A stretch of DNA of 52,414 nucleotides from Lachnospiraceae bacterium. GTDB taxonomy: Bacteria; Bacillota; Clostridia; Lachnospirales; Lachnospiraceae. Shown here one piece after another: positions 23,940 to 33,723 of the stretch. The DNA lies in the NCBI GenBank assembly GCA_017436865.1, contig JAFSCH010000005.1, positions 1-52,414 on the forward strand, given 5' to 3'. The notes under the pieces are model-generated. The model ran no database searches, was not told the origin of the DNA, and was given only the letters and a program-made list of their open reading frames with translations. The position numbers were made by a program, and so were the translations under genes. Within the stretch, counting starts at the first letter, position 1. The number at the start of each line of letters is the position of its first letter.

Positions 23940-26024
23940 ATGAAATTATCAGATGAAATCACAACAATAAAAGGCATTGGTGAAAAAACAGCTGCCTTTT
24001 ATCATAAGCTAAATATTTATACCGTAAATGATCTGATTCAATATTATCCTAGAGATTATGAAGAGTGGAAAGGTGCTGTGCTGATTTCAGAGCTTTGTTC
24101 TGATGCAGTGAATACCATTCATGCCACCGTTATTTCTGCGCCACAAACGGTTCATATTAGACGTAATATGTCGATTACAACCGTGCAGGTCAGAGATCAT
24201 AGTGGTTCGTGCGAATTAACTTATTTTAATATGCCATATATGAAGAATGCTCTTCAAGCAGGAAAACAATACATTTTGCGTGGACGTGTTACCAAGCGTA
24301 AAAACAAATTGATAATGGAGCATCCTAAAATTGTCTCTGAAGAAGAATATGCTAGAAATCTAAATAAGCTGACACCGATATATAGCATTACAAAAGGATT
24401 AACATCTCAGGCGCTTTCAAAATCGGTTCGAATTGTATTAGAACAGATGGATTCTCAAATGGATTATCTACCGGAATATATTAGGAGAGAATATCAGCTT
24501 CCAGATCTTACAAAATCCATATATCACATACATTTTCCTGAAAACAAAGCTCAGCTTGTACGTTCAAGAAAACGGCTTGTTTTTGAAGAGTTTTTATTTT
24601 TTATCATGTCGGTTATGTCCTTAAAGGATATGACTCAGCAGGAGATTGTTGATTCTCCAATGATGAGAATAGATGCATGCCAAGAATTTATTGATAAATT
24701 ACCTTATGAACTAACCAATGCGCAGAAAAAGGTTTGGAAAGAAATTGAAAATGATTTGTGCTCTACTCATTTGATGAATCGTTTAGTACAAGGTGATGTA
24801 GGCTCTGGAAAGACGATCGTTGCTATTCTTGCCATTTTTATGTGCGTTATGAATCATAAACAGGCTGCGTTTATGGCGCCAACGGAAGTTTTAGCAAAGC
24901 AGCATTATGAATCTTTCTTGGAAATGATAGAACAGTATCAGCTTCCGTTTAAACCTGTTCTTTTGACGGGTTCTCTTACTGCGAAAGAAAAGAGAAATGC
25001 AAAAGAGAGAATTAAACTTGGCTTATGCAATGTAATTATTGGTACACAGGCCTTAATACAGGATGATGTAGAATTCTATGATTTGAAGTTGGTTGTAACA
25101 GATGAACAGCATCGTTTTGGTGTAAAACAACGTGAAACTCTCGCACAAAAGGGTATTCAAACACATGTTTTGGTTATGAGTGCAACACCGATACCTAGAA
25201 CCCTTGCAATCATTTTATATGGCGATTTATCTATTTCTGTCATGGATGAGTTGCCTGCAAACAGACTTCCTATTAAAAATTGTGTGGTTGGAACGGATTA
25301 TCGAAAAAAAGCCTATGAATTTATAGCGAAAGAAGTTGCAAATGGCAGACAGGCGTATGTAATATGTCCTATGGTGGAAGCTTCTGAAGACGAAGAGGGA
25401 AGTCATGCTCTATTGGAAAATGTTATCGATTATACAGAAAAATTAAAAACTGCATTGCCTCCTTCTATACAGGTCGCTTATCTTCATGGTCAGATGAAAC
25501 CAAGAGAAAAAAATGCTATTATGGAAGCATATGCGCAAGGACAAATACAGGTATTAGTATCGACTACGGTTATAGAGGTTGGTATTAATGTTCCTAACGC
25601 TACGGTTATGATGGTGGAAAATGCAGAGCGTTTTGGACTTGCTCAGCTCCATCAGCTTCGTGGCCGTGTTGGAAGAGGAAAGCATCAATCTTATTGCATC
25701 TTTGTAAGTACATCAAAACAGCAGGATACGTTAGAACGATTGCAAGTTTTGAACAAGTCGAATGACGGCTTTTTTATTTCTTCTGAGGATATGCGGTTGC
25801 GCGGACCAGGAGATTTATTTGGTATTAGGCAAAGTGGACAATTTCGTTTTCATTTGGGAGATATTTATCAGGATGCTTCTATTTTACAAGATGCACAGGA
25901 ATGTGCTACTGCATTATATAAGCGATATGCTGATAAAGAACAGATGTTAAGTGCAGATGAGCAAGACTTTTGGGGATACTATAACGAGAATATTGCCGCA
26001 AGTGTTGACTTTATTAACATCTGA
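23940..26024 (+). CDS. recG: ATP-dependent DNA helicase RecG
   Basis: RecG remodels stalled forks and branched DNA. The N-terminal wedge domain begins GIGEKTAAFYHKLNIYTVNDL. Helicase motifs are GDVGSGKTIVAIL (Walker A), VTDEQHRFGVKQR (DEQH box), SATPIPRTLA (motif III) and, in the second lobe, STTVIEVGINVPNA and QLRGRVGRG. At 694 residues it is close to the B. subtilis enzyme. It shares the yloU-yloV-recG order with Bacillus. ATG 23940 has GGAAAG upstream. Confidence 0.97.
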   Translation: MKLSDEITTIKGIGEKTAAFYHKLNIYTVNDLIQYYPRDYEEWKGAVLISELCSDAVNTIHATVISAPQTVHIRRNMSITTVQVRDHSGSCELTYFNMPYMKNALQAGKQYILRGRVTKRKNKLIMEHPKIVSEEEYARNLNKLTPIYSITKGLTSQALSKSVRIVLEQMDSQMDYLPEYIRREYQLPDLTKSIYHIHFPENKAQLVRSRKRLVFEEFLFFIMSVMSLKDMTQQEIVDSPMMRIDACQEFIDKLPYELTNAQKKVWKEIENDLCSTHLMNRLVQGDVGSGKTIVAILAIFMCVMNHKQAAFMAPTEVLAKQHYESFLEMIEQYQLPFKPVLLTGSLTAKEKRNAKERIKLGLCNVIIGTQALIQDDVEFYDLKLVVTDEQHRFGVKQRETLAQKGIQTHVLVMSATPIPRTLAIILYGDLSISVMDELPANRLPIKNCVVGTDYRKKAYEFIAKEVANGRQAYVICPMVEASEDEEGSHALLENVIDYTEKLKTALPPSIQVAYLHGQMKPREKNAIMEAYAQGQIQVLVSTTVIEVGINVPNATVMMVENAERFGLAQLHQLRGRVGRGKHQSYCIFVSTSKQQDTLERLQVLNKSNDGFFISSEDMRLRGPGDLFGIRQSGQFRFHLGDIYQDASILQDAQECATALYKRYADKEQMLSADEQDFWGYYNENIAASVDFINI

Positions 26025-26097
26025 CATTAGAATAGAAAAGGTTGAAAAAGTTATTTTAAATAGTTGAATTAACGTCTTTAGGGGGTTAAGTGATAAT

Positions 26098-26964
26098 ATG
26101 GCAAAGATTGCGATAGTAACAGATAGTAATAGTGGTATTACACAGGCACAGGCAAAAGAATTGGGAATTAGTGTAGTTCCTATGCCTTTTATGATTGAAG
26201 GTGAGACTTATTACGAAGAAATTACGTTAAGTCGTGATGAATTCTACAAAAGATTAGCAGAGAATGCGGATATCTCTACATCTCAGCCATCACCGGATTC
26301 TATCATTCAGTTATGGGACAATCTCTTGAATACTTATGATGAAATCGTGCACATTCCGATGTCGAGCGGACTTAGTGGTTCTTGCCAGACAGCAATGATG
26401 CTTGCACAGGATTATGATGATAAGGTTCAGGTTGTAAATAATCAGAGAATCTCTGTTACACAGAGACAGGCAACATTGGATGCTGTTGCACTTGCTAAAG
26501 AAGGCAAAAACAGCAAGGAGATTAAAGAGATCTTAGAAGCAGATAAATTCAATTCTAGTATTTATATTATGATTGATACGTTACATTATCTGAAAAAAGG
26601 TGGACGTATTACACCAGCAGCTGCAGCGCTTGGAACTTTGCTTCGTTTGAAGCCGGTTCTGCAAATTCATGGAGAAAAATTGGATGCTTTTGCAAAAGCA
26701 AGAACTATTTCACAGGCAAAATCAATTATGATGAATGCAATTAAGAGTGATATGGAAAATCGTTTTGGCGGTATTTCTGAGGAAAATCAGTTTTATTTGG
26801 AAATTGCACATACCCAGAATGAAGAAGCAGCAAATCAGTTAAAGGACGAGCTACAGGCTATGTTCCCTAATTACCCGATTTATATTGATCATTTGTCATT
26901 AAGTGTTTCTTGTCACATCGGACCTGGTTCTTTGGCAATTGCGTGCTGTAAAAAGTTAATATAA
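26098..26964 (+). CDS. DegV family fatty-acid-binding protein (FakB-like)
   Basis: The product has the DegV start (IAIVTDSNSGITQAQAKELGISVVPM), the TSQPSP motif and MSSGLSGSCQTA, which line the lipid pocket, and the GRI segment (YLKKGGRITPAAAALG). DegV proteins bind one fatty acid and present it to FakA. The FakA-like kinase at 22170 makes a functional pair likely, although recG lies between. Length (288) is standard. It ends at a terminator shared with the converging pta gene. Confidence 0.92.
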   Translation: MAKIAIVTDSNSGITQAQAKELGISVVPMPFMIEGETYYEEITLSRDEFYKRLAENADISTSQPSPDSIIQLWDNLLNTYDEIVHIPMSSGLSGSCQTAMMLAQDYDDKVQVVNNQRISVTQRQATLDAVALAKEGKNSKEIKEILEADKFNSSIYIMIDTLHYLKKGGRITPAAAALGTLLRLKPVLQIHGEKLDAFAKARTISQAKSIMMNAIKSDMENRFGGISEENQFYLEIAHTQNEEAANQLKDELQAMFPNYPIYIDHLSLSVSCHIGPGSLAIACCKKLI

Positions 26965-27000
26965 TACCATTTTATTGGTAGATAGAATTTTTGCGTAAAA

Positions 27001-27036
27001 AATCCTCTGGTTAAATAAATAGCCAGAGGATTTTTT
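27001..27036. terminator. Bidirectional terminator between the degV gene and pta
   Basis: AATCCTCTGG (27001-27010) pairs with CCAGAGGATT (27023-27032); a T-run follows on the plus strand, and preceding A residues give a T-run on the minus strand. It separates converging genes. Confidence 0.85.
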
Positions 27037-27071
27037 GCTTTATAAGAATGTCAATATTATATGAAATGATG

Positions 27072-28058
27072 TTATGCAAGTGCAGCTGTAATGATAGCCA
27101 TAGAATATACTTCAATTGCGTTACAACCACGAGACAAATCGTTGATAGGAGCATTTAAACCGAGAAGAATCGGACCATATGCTTCAAAGTTACCCATACG
27201 CTGTGCAATCTTATAACCAATATTTCCGGCATTAATGTCAGGGAAAATAAAGGTATTTGCATGTCCTGCAACGGTAGTATCCTTACATTTTGTGCGAGCA
27301 ACTCTTGGAGATACCGCTGCATCAAACTGAAGTTCTCCTGCAATAGGAAGATCAGGATATTTCTTAATGGCTTTTTCGGCTGCTTCACGCATCTTTTCAA
27401 CATCTTCACCTGTACCAGAACCCATAGTAGAGTAGCTTAAAAATGCAACTTTAGGGTCGATACCGAAAATTTTAGCACATGCTGCAATTTCACCAGACAT
27501 TTCTGCTAATTCATCTGCTGTTGGTTTGATATTGATAGCACAATCGCCCATTGCAAGAACTTCGTTTTCACCAGTTGCAGAGGGACGAACCAAAATAAAG
27601 CAAGAGGAAACAATAGAATATCCCGGCTTTGTTTTGATAATCTGAAGTGCAGGACGCACGGTATCAGCAGTAGAATAAGTAGCGCCACCAAGTAATGCAT
27701 CTGCAACGCCCATTTTTACTAGCATAGTTCCAAAATAATTTGGTTGTGATACAATATCTTTGGCTTGCTCAGGGGTGATTCCTTTGCTCTTGCGAAGTTC
27801 GCAGAATAATTCAACCATCTCATCAAAACGTTCATAATTTTTAGGGTCTATAATTAGCGCACCTCGAATATTATATCCTGCTTCTTCTGCAGCCTGATAT
27901 ACAGCATCAACATTTCCTACAAGGATAGGACTAAGAAAGCTACTGGCCAAAAGTCTAGAAGCAGCCTCTAAAATACGAGGATCGGTTCCTTCTGTAAATA
28001 CGATTGATTTCGGGTTTTTTTTCAATTTTTCAATCATTGTACCAAATCCGGACATCAT
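27072..28058 (-). CDS. pta: Phosphate acetyltransferase
   Basis: Pta converts acetyl-CoA and phosphate to acetyl phosphate, the first step of acetate formation with ATP gain. The protein matches the single-domain Pta fold: IVFTEGTDPRILEAASRLL at the start, MVKMGVADALLGGATYSTADTVRPALQ in the middle and AFLSYSTMGSG, then GELQFDAA and HANTFIFPDINAGNIGYKI at the substrate site. The length of 328 residues is normal. GGAGG lies upstream on the minus strand; two consecutive ATGs are possible starts. No ackA is adjacent in the window. Confidence 0.95.
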   Translation of the reverse strand: MMSGFGTMIEKLKKNPKSIVFTEGTDPRILEAASRLLASSFLSPILVGNVDAVYQAAEEAGYNIRGALIIDPKNYERFDEMVELFCELRKSKGITPEQAKDIVSQPNYFGTMLVKMGVADALLGGATYSTADTVRPALQIIKTKPGYSIVSSCFILVRPSATGENEVLAMGDCAINIKPTADELAEMSGEIAACAKIFGIDPKVAFLSYSTMGSGTGEDVEKMREAAEKAIKKYPDLPIAGELQFDAAVSPRVARTKCKDTTVAGHANTFIFPDINAGNIGYKIAQRMGNFEAYGPILLGLNAPINDLSRGCNAIEVYSMAIITAALA

Positions 28059-28098
28059 GTTTCAATTCCTCCAATTTATTAGATTAATATATTTTATC

Positions 28099-28112
28099 TG
28101 AAAGCGTTTATA
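28099..28112. promoter_or_regulatory. cre-like site in the pta leader
   Basis: TGAAAGCGTTTATA is close to the catabolite control protein A consensus TGWAANCGNTNWCA with one mismatch. CcpA controls pta in Bacillus. Here the site lies downstream of the predicted pta promoter, where it would more likely block than activate. Confidence 0.35.
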
Positions 28113-28151
28113 CTGTTGTGTTTTGTAGATTTGCGTCTTACCACAATTACT

Positions 28152-28179
28152 ATTGTATACAATTTCTATTCATTTGCAA
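28152..28179 (-). promoter_or_regulatory. Probable pta promoter overlapped by a 12-bp palindrome
   Basis: On the minus strand TTGCAA (28174-28179) and TACAAT (28152-28157) are 16 bases apart. ATTGTATACAAT (28152-28163) is a perfect palindrome covering the -10 box and could be an operator of a GntR-type regulator. Confidence 0.45.
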
Positions 28180-28345
28180 TGCTTGTATTGAAATAAGTGC
28201 ACAAATTTTTTTGCTCCTTTATTCTATTTTGGTAAAACGTGTACAAAAACAAATACAATTTTTTGATATTGCTTTAAGATAGTAGTTTCATATAAAACAA
28301 AAAATATGCACAATAAACATATGTTTGCTTTTTCTGCATTTTCTG

Positions 28346-28374
28346 TTTGCAATCAAAAAAAGTTATGTTATAAT
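28346..28374 (+). promoter_or_regulatory. Probable promoter of the topoisomerase operon
   Basis: TTTGCA (28346-28351) and TATAAT (28369-28374) are 17 bases apart, about 70 bases before the first start. Confidence 0.55.
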
Positions 28375-28442
28375 ATCATGATGGTATTATGTAGACATAA
28401 TATCGTTTTTGATTTATTATCAACGCAATGAAGGAGCGTAAC

Positions 28443-30368
28443 ATGACTAAAACAGATAATGTTTATGATGCTTCGAGTATTACCGTCTTGGAAGGTTTAG
28501 AAGCTGTAAGAAAAAGACCTGGTATGTACATTGGTAGTGTATCTACTAAGGGCTTGAATCATTTAATATATGAAATTGTAGATAACTCCGTAGATGAACA
28601 TCTTGCAGGTGTTTGTAATGAGATTCGTGTTACTTTAGAAAAGGATGGCTCAGCAACCATTAGTGACAATGGTAGAGGTATTCCTGTTGGAATGCATGCA
28701 AAGGGTGTTAGTGCAGAACGTATTATTTTTACGACACTTCATGCCGGAGGTAAGTTTGATAATGCTGCTTATAAAACCAGTGGTGGTTTGCATGGTGTAG
28801 GTTCTTCTGTTGTAAATGCACTTTCTACACAACTTACTGTAACCGTTCGAAATGGTGGTCTGATTTATCAGGATCAGTATGCTTATGGTAACCCTGTTAC
28901 AGAACTTGTCGATGGTTTACTTCCTGTTATTGGTAAGACAAAGGAAACCGGAACCACCATTAATTTTACGCCAGATCCAAGTATTTTTGACAAAACATGG
29001 TTCAAGGCAGAAGAAGTAAAGAGCCGCCTTCATGAAACGGCTTATCTGAACCCCAAACTTACTATTATATTTGAAGACTTGCGAGGTGAGGTTCCTGATA
29101 AGGTAACTTTTCTCGAACCAGAAGGTATTATCGGTTATATCAAGGATTTGAACAAGCATAAAGATGCTGTTCATGATATTATCTATTTAACTGGAAAAAG
29201 CGATGATATTACTGTAGAATGTGCGTTCCAGTATGTAAATGAATTCCATGAAAATGTATTAGGATTTTGCAATAATATTTATAATGCGGAAGGCGGTACA
29301 CATCTTACCGGCTTTAAAACGGTGTTTACAAATGTAATTAACACTTATGCCCGTGAATTAAATATTTTAAAAGATAAAGATGTTAATTTTACTGGTGCTG
29401 ATGTAAGAAACGGTATGACAGCTGTTGTTTCTATTAAGCACCCAGCACCACGTTTTGAAGGTCAGACAAAGACAAAACTGGATAATCAGGATGCCGCTAA
29501 GGTTGTCAGCAAGGTTATTGGTGATGAAGTTACACGTTTCTTTGATCGTAATGTTGAAACACTAAAAAACGTTATTGCGTGTGCTGAAAAGGCTGCTAAA
29601 ATCAGAAAAACAGAAGAACGTGCCAAAACCAATATGTTAACGAAGCAGAAGTTTTCTTTTGACTCTAATGGAAAACTTGCAAACTGTGAGTCAAAGGATT
29701 ATAGTAAATGCGAGATTTTTATTGTAGAGGGAGATTCTGCGGGAGGTAGTGCAAAATCTGCTCGTGATAGAAGTTATCAGGCGATCCTACCTATTCGTGG
29801 TAAGACTTTAAATGTTGAAAAGGCAAGTATTGATAAAGTTCTTGCAAATGCAGAAATCAAAACAATGATTAATGCTTTTGGTTGTGGATTTTCAGAAGGC
29901 TATGGTAATGATTTTGATATTACCAAGCTTCGCTATAATAAGATTGTTATCATGACGGATGCCGATGTTGATGGTGCTCATATCAGTACGTTATTATTAA
30001 CCTTGTTCTATCGTTTTATGCCGGAATTAATTTACGAAGGACATGTTTATCTTGCAACGCCTCCTTTATATAAGGTAATGCCTGCAAAAGGTAAAGAAGA
30101 GTATCTGTATGATGATAAAGCGCTTGAAAAATATCGTAAGAACCATAAAGGTGCTTTTACGCTTCAAAGATATAAAGGTCTTGGTGAAATGGATGCCCAG
30201 CAGTTATGGGATACAACACTTAATCCTGAGACAAGAATTTTACAACAGATAGAAATAGAAGATGCAAGAATGGCTTCCGAGGTCACGGAAATGCTGATGG
30301 GCACAGATGTTGCTCCTAGAAAAAAATTCATCTATGAGCATGCAACGGATGCCGAGCTTGATATTTAA
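28443..30368 (+). CDS. DNA gyrase/topoisomerase IV subunit B (GyrB/ParE)
   Basis: This is the ATPase subunit of a type IIA topoisomerase. Visible are the GHKL ATP site (YEIVDNSVDEHLAG, DNGRGIPVG, GGLHGVGSSVVNAL), the transducer, and the TOPRIM domain (IFIVEGDSAGGSAKSARD and MTDADVDGAHISTLL). Downstream is the short insert-free C-terminus, QRYKGLGEMDAQQLW. ATG 28443 follows AAGGAGC. The ILPIRGKTLNVEKA segment leans to GyrB, whereas the partner's short C-terminus leans to topoisomerase IV. Lachnospiraceae usually have another gyrAB pair near dnaA, so this could be the second pair, and I leave the symbol open. Confidence 0.9.
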   Translation: MTKTDNVYDASSITVLEGLEAVRKRPGMYIGSVSTKGLNHLIYEIVDNSVDEHLAGVCNEIRVTLEKDGSATISDNGRGIPVGMHAKGVSAERIIFTTLHAGGKFDNAAYKTSGGLHGVGSSVVNALSTQLTVTVRNGGLIYQDQYAYGNPVTELVDGLLPVIGKTKETGTTINFTPDPSIFDKTWFKAEEVKSRLHETAYLNPKLTIIFEDLRGEVPDKVTFLEPEGIIGYIKDLNKHKDAVHDIIYLTGKSDDITVECAFQYVNEFHENVLGFCNNIYNAEGGTHLTGFKTVFTNVINTYARELNILKDKDVNFTGADVRNGMTAVVSIKHPAPRFEGQTKTKLDNQDAAKVVSKVIGDEVTRFFDRNVETLKNVIACAEKAAKIRKTEERAKTNMLTKQKFSFDSNGKLANCESKDYSKCEIFIVEGDSAGGSAKSARDRSYQAILPIRGKTLNVEKASIDKVLANAEIKTMINAFGCGFSEGYGNDFDITKLRYNKIVIMTDADVDGAHISTLLLTLFYRFMPELIYEGHVYLATPPLYKVMPAKGKEEYLYDDKALEKYRKNHKGAFTLQRYKGLGEMDAQQLWDTTLNPETRILQQIEIEDARMASEVTEMLMGTDVAPRKKFIYEHATDAELDI

Positions 30369-30388
30369 AAACCTTTTTGGAGGCAAAC

Positions 30389-32626
30389 ATGGAAGAGAAG
30401 ATAATTAAAACCGAATATTCGGATACCATGCAGAAATCCTTTATTGATTATGCAATGAGTGTTATTGTTGCGCGAGCTTTACCGGATGTCAGAGATGGAT
30501 TAAAGCCTGTACAACGTAGAACCTTATATGATATGCATGAACTGGGGATTCGTTATGACAGACCATATAGAAAAAGTGCACGTATTGTAGGTGATACCAT
30601 GGGTAAATATCATCCGCATGGTGACAGCTCTATTTATGACGCGCTGGTTGTATTGACACAAGATTTTAAGAAAGGCATGCCATTAATTGATGGTCACGGT
30701 AACTTTGGTAACATTGAAGGTGATGGCGCTGCCGCTATGCGATATACAGAGGCACGTTTGCAGAAAGTAACACAAGATGCAATACTTTCTGACTTAGACA
30801 AAGATGTTGTCGATTTTATACCTAACTTTGATGAAACAGAGAAGGAGCCAGAGGTATTACCTTGTAGATTTCCAAATCTTTTAGTAAACGGTTCTGAAGG
30901 TATTGCCGTAGGTATGGCTACCAGTATACCACCGCATAATCTTGGTGAAGTTATTGATGCCATGAAGGCATATATGCTGGATGAAAATATAACAACCAAA
31001 GAATTAATGAGATATGTAAAGGGACCTGATTTTCCAACAGGTGGTATTGTTTGCAACAAGGATGATCTTTTAAGCATCTATGAAACAGGTACCGGTAAGA
31101 TAAAGGTTCGAGGAAAAATTGAAGTTGAAAAGATAAAGGGTGGGAAAATAAATCTTGTAATTTCTGAGATTCCTTACACTATGATTGGTGCAAAAATAGG
31201 TAAGTTTTTACAGGATGTAGCTGCTCTTTATGAACAGAAAAAAGCACCGGAGATTGTTGATATTTCGAATCAGTCCTCAAAAGAGGGTATTCGTATTGTT
31301 ATTGAATTGAAAAAAGATACAGATGTTGAGAATTTCAAAAATCTTCTTTATAAAAAGACACGTTTAGAAGATACTTTTGGTGTAAATATGATTGCCATCG
31401 CAGATGGACGTCCAGAGACACTTGGACTCAAAAGTATTATTGCTAAAAATGTTGCATTTCAATATGAGATTAATACCAGAAAATACAATACATTATTAAA
31501 TAAAGAACTTGAAAAACGCGAAATTCAAGAAGGTTTAATTAGAGCCTGCAATATTATTGACTTGATCATTGAGATTCTTCGTGGTTCTAAGGACCGTTCT
31601 ATGGTTAAAAGTTGTCTTACAAGCGGTATTACCGAGGGCATCAATTTCCGCTCCAAGGAATCGAAAGTTATGGCTTCGCAGCTTAACTTTACAGAAAAGC
31701 AGGCGAATGCAATCCTTGATATGCGTCTTTATAAATTGATTGGTTTGGAAATTGAAGCTCTGATGAAGGAACATAAGGAAACAACTGCAAATATTTACCG
31801 ATATGAAGATATTCTGGAGCGTAGAGATTCTATGGCACAGGTAATTATGCAGGATCTTGATGCGATAAAAAAGGAATATGCAAGAAAACGTAGAACCAGC
31901 ATTGAAAATGCAGAAGAAGCTGTTTACGAAGAGAAAAAAATGGAAGAAATGGATGTTATGTTCTTAATGGACAAGTTTGGTTATTGTAAGACTATTGATA
32001 TGCCTACTTATGAACGTAACAAAGAAACTGTACATACTGACTTTAAATATGTTATTAAGAGTAAGAATACCGGCAGAATGTGCATCTTTACAAATACTGG
32101 ACAGCTTTATACAATAAAAGTAACGGATATTCCATTTGGAAGACTTAGAGATAAAGGAATGCCGATTGATAATATTAGTAATTACAATTCAAGTACAGAG
32201 GACATTATTACCATTACCAGTCAGTCTGAATTAAATCTTTATCGTATGCTGTTTGTTACAAAGCAATCTATGTGTAAGATTGTTAATGGTAGCGAATTTG
32301 ATGTTGCTAAGAGAGCGGTTGTGGCGACAAAATTAAATGAAGGTGATGAAGTACTTAGTATTGTAATTTTGAATTTGCAGCAAAACATTGTATTTCGTTC
32401 TAAAGAAGGTTATTTCCTTCGCTTTGCGATTGAGGAAATCCCGGAAAAGAAAAAGAATGCAATTGGTGTACGTGGTATGAAAATGGGGGACAAGGATTAC
32501 CTTGAAAAAGTATACTACACACAAAATGGTATAGAAAATGTTATCAAATATAAAGGTAAAAAGATGGACTTAAATAAATTAAAGCTCAATAAGAGAGATT
32601 CTAAAGGTACAAAGGTTCGTGCATAA
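30389..32626 (+). CDS. DNA gyrase/topoisomerase IV subunit A (GyrA/ParC)
   Basis: This is the DNA-cleaving subunit. The active tyrosine lies in AAMRYTEARL, and the quinolone-pocket region reads KYHPHGDSSIYDAL, with Ser and Asp at the two usual resistance positions. ATG 30389 has GGAGG at 30379-30383; an in-frame TTG at 30377 overlaps it. The protein is 745 residues, shorter than typical GyrA (about 820), and I find no GyrA-box (QRRGGKG-like) in the C-terminal beta-propeller. That suggests a decatenase (ParC-like) rather than true supercoiling activity. It lies 20 bases after the B subunit. Confidence 0.9.
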   Translation: MEEKIIKTEYSDTMQKSFIDYAMSVIVARALPDVRDGLKPVQRRTLYDMHELGIRYDRPYRKSARIVGDTMGKYHPHGDSSIYDALVVLTQDFKKGMPLIDGHGNFGNIEGDGAAAMRYTEARLQKVTQDAILSDLDKDVVDFIPNFDETEKEPEVLPCRFPNLLVNGSEGIAVGMATSIPPHNLGEVIDAMKAYMLDENITTKELMRYVKGPDFPTGGIVCNKDDLLSIYETGTGKIKVRGKIEVEKIKGGKINLVISEIPYTMIGAKIGKFLQDVAALYEQKKAPEIVDISNQSSKEGIRIVIELKKDTDVENFKNLLYKKTRLEDTFGVNMIAIADGRPETLGLKSIIAKNVAFQYEINTRKYNTLLNKELEKREIQEGLIRACNIIDLIIEILRGSKDRSMVKSCLTSGITEGINFRSKESKVMASQLNFTEKQANAILDMRLYKLIGLEIEALMKEHKETTANIYRYEDILERRDSMAQVIMQDLDAIKKEYARKRRTSIENAEEAVYEEKKMEEMDVMFLMDKFGYCKTIDMPTYERNKETVHTDFKYVIKSKNTGRMCIFTNTGQLYTIKVTDIPFGRLRDKGMPIDNISNYNSSTEDIITITSQSELNLYRMLFVTKQSMCKIVNGSEFDVAKRAVVATKLNEGDEVLSIVILNLQQNIVFRSKEGYFLRFAIEEIPEKKKNAIGVRGMKMGDKDYLEKVYYTQNGIENVIKYKGKKMDLNKLKLNKRDSKGTKVRA

Positions 32627-32658
32627 CGAACTTCCCATCTTTTTAGAAAGGAAAAAAT

Positions 32659-33207
32659 ATGAGAGTAATTGCCGGAACAGCAAGAAGCCTTAACCTAAAG
32701 ACTCCTGCCGGATTAGACACGCGTCCGACAACAGACAGAATTAAAGAAACTTTGTTCAATATGCTTATGCCTTATCTTTCGGGATCTGTTTTTGTAGATT
32801 TGTTTTCGGGAAGTGGTGGAATTGGTATTGAAGCTATTAGTCGTGGCGCAAGAAAAGCGTATTTTGTTGAAAATAATCAAAAGGCACTTGATTGTATTAA
32901 TGACAATATTGCGCATACACGCTTTCAAGAGCAGTCTGTTGTATTAAAGCAAGATGTTTTCGCTGCATTGCGTGGTAGTATTAGAGATGAGGTTGATATT
33001 ATCTTTATGGATCCACCATACAATCAGCAATACGAGAAAAAAGCGTTAGAAATTTTAAAAGATTGTCCTTATGTTACAGAAGACACATTGATTGTTATTG
33101 AATCAGCCTTGGATACGGATTTTGATTACGTTTCATCATTTGGTTTTATTGTTACAAAGGAAAAGCTATACAAAACCAATAAACATGTATTTGTTAAAAG
33201 GAGTTAA
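32659..33207 (+). CDS. rsmD: 16S rRNA (guanine966-N2)-methyltransferase RsmD
   Basis: RsmD methylates G966 of 16S rRNA with S-adenosylmethionine. The start MRVIAGTARSLNLKTPAGLDTRPT is diagnostic, FVDLFSGSGGIGIEAISRG is the SAM loop, and IIFMDPPYNQQ is the N-methyltransferase D-P-P-Y motif. Length (182) is normal. AGAAAGGA precedes the ATG. It is followed nine bases later by coaD, as in B. subtilis (ylbH-coaD). Confidence 0.95.
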   Translation: MRVIAGTARSLNLKTPAGLDTRPTTDRIKETLFNMLMPYLSGSVFVDLFSGSGGIGIEAISRGARKAYFVENNQKALDCINDNIAHTRFQEQSVVLKQDVFAALRGSIRDEVDIIFMDPPYNQQYEKKALEILKDCPYVTEDTLIVIESALDTDFDYVSSFGFIVTKEKLYKTNKHVFVKRS

Positions 33208-33216
33208 TAAAATATC

Positions 33217-33702
33217 ATGAAATCTGCAATTTATCCAGGAAGCTTTGATCCATTGACATTAGGACATCTGGATATCATTAAAAGAGCTTCCAAAATGTTT
33301 GATCACCTTACGGTGAGTGTTTTAGACAATAAGGCTAAGAATGCGTTGTTTTCTGTCGAGGAACGTGTTAGTATATTAAAGGAAGCGACAAAGGATTTAC
33401 CAAATGTATCTGTTGATTCGTTTAGTGGGTTATTGGTAGATTATGCGAAGCAAAAAGATATACATGTTTCTGTGCGTGGTCTGCGTGCGGTAACAGATTT
33501 TGAATATGAACTTCAAATTGCGCAAACAAACAGAAAATTGTCAGATGGTTCTTTGGATACTGTATTTCTGACAACAAGTTTGGAATACGCCTATCTGAGT
33601 TCATCCAGCGTAAAAGAAATTGCTGCCTTTCATGGTGACATTTCTCAGCTTGTACCTAACTTTGTTGTAGAGCTTGTACATGACAAATACAAAGATAAAT
33701 AG
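33217..33702 (+). CDS. coaD: Phosphopantetheine adenylyltransferase
   Basis: CoaD makes dephospho-CoA from phosphopantetheine and ATP in coenzyme A synthesis. [18 protein letters not shown] carries the T/H-x-G-H nucleotidyl-transfer motif, [22 protein letters not shown] the phosphopantetheine site, and [16 protein letters not shown] the I-S-S-S-x-V-R/K motif. Its 161 residues are standard. The rsmD-coaD pair is a well-conserved Firmicutes order. Confidence 0.97.
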   Translation: MKSAIYPGSFDPLTLGHLDIIKRASKMFDHLTVSVLDNKAKNALFSVEERVSILKEATKDLPNVSVDSFSGLLVDYAKQKDIHVSVRGLRAVTDFEYELQIAQTNRKLSDGSLDTVFLTTSLEYAYLSSSSVKEIAAFHGDISQLVPNFVVELVHDKYKDK

Positions 33703-33723
33703 TATTACTTTTTATAGAAAAGA

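Larger units (their letters stand above)
28059..28442. other. 384-base divergent intergenic region between pta and the topoisomerase operon
   Basis: The interval is strongly AT-rich and holds no convincing gene. On the plus side it contains the topoisomerase promoter (28346-28374). On the minus side it contains a likely pta promoter with an overlapping palindrome and a cre-like site. No RNA gene was recognised in the rest. Confidence 0.6.
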
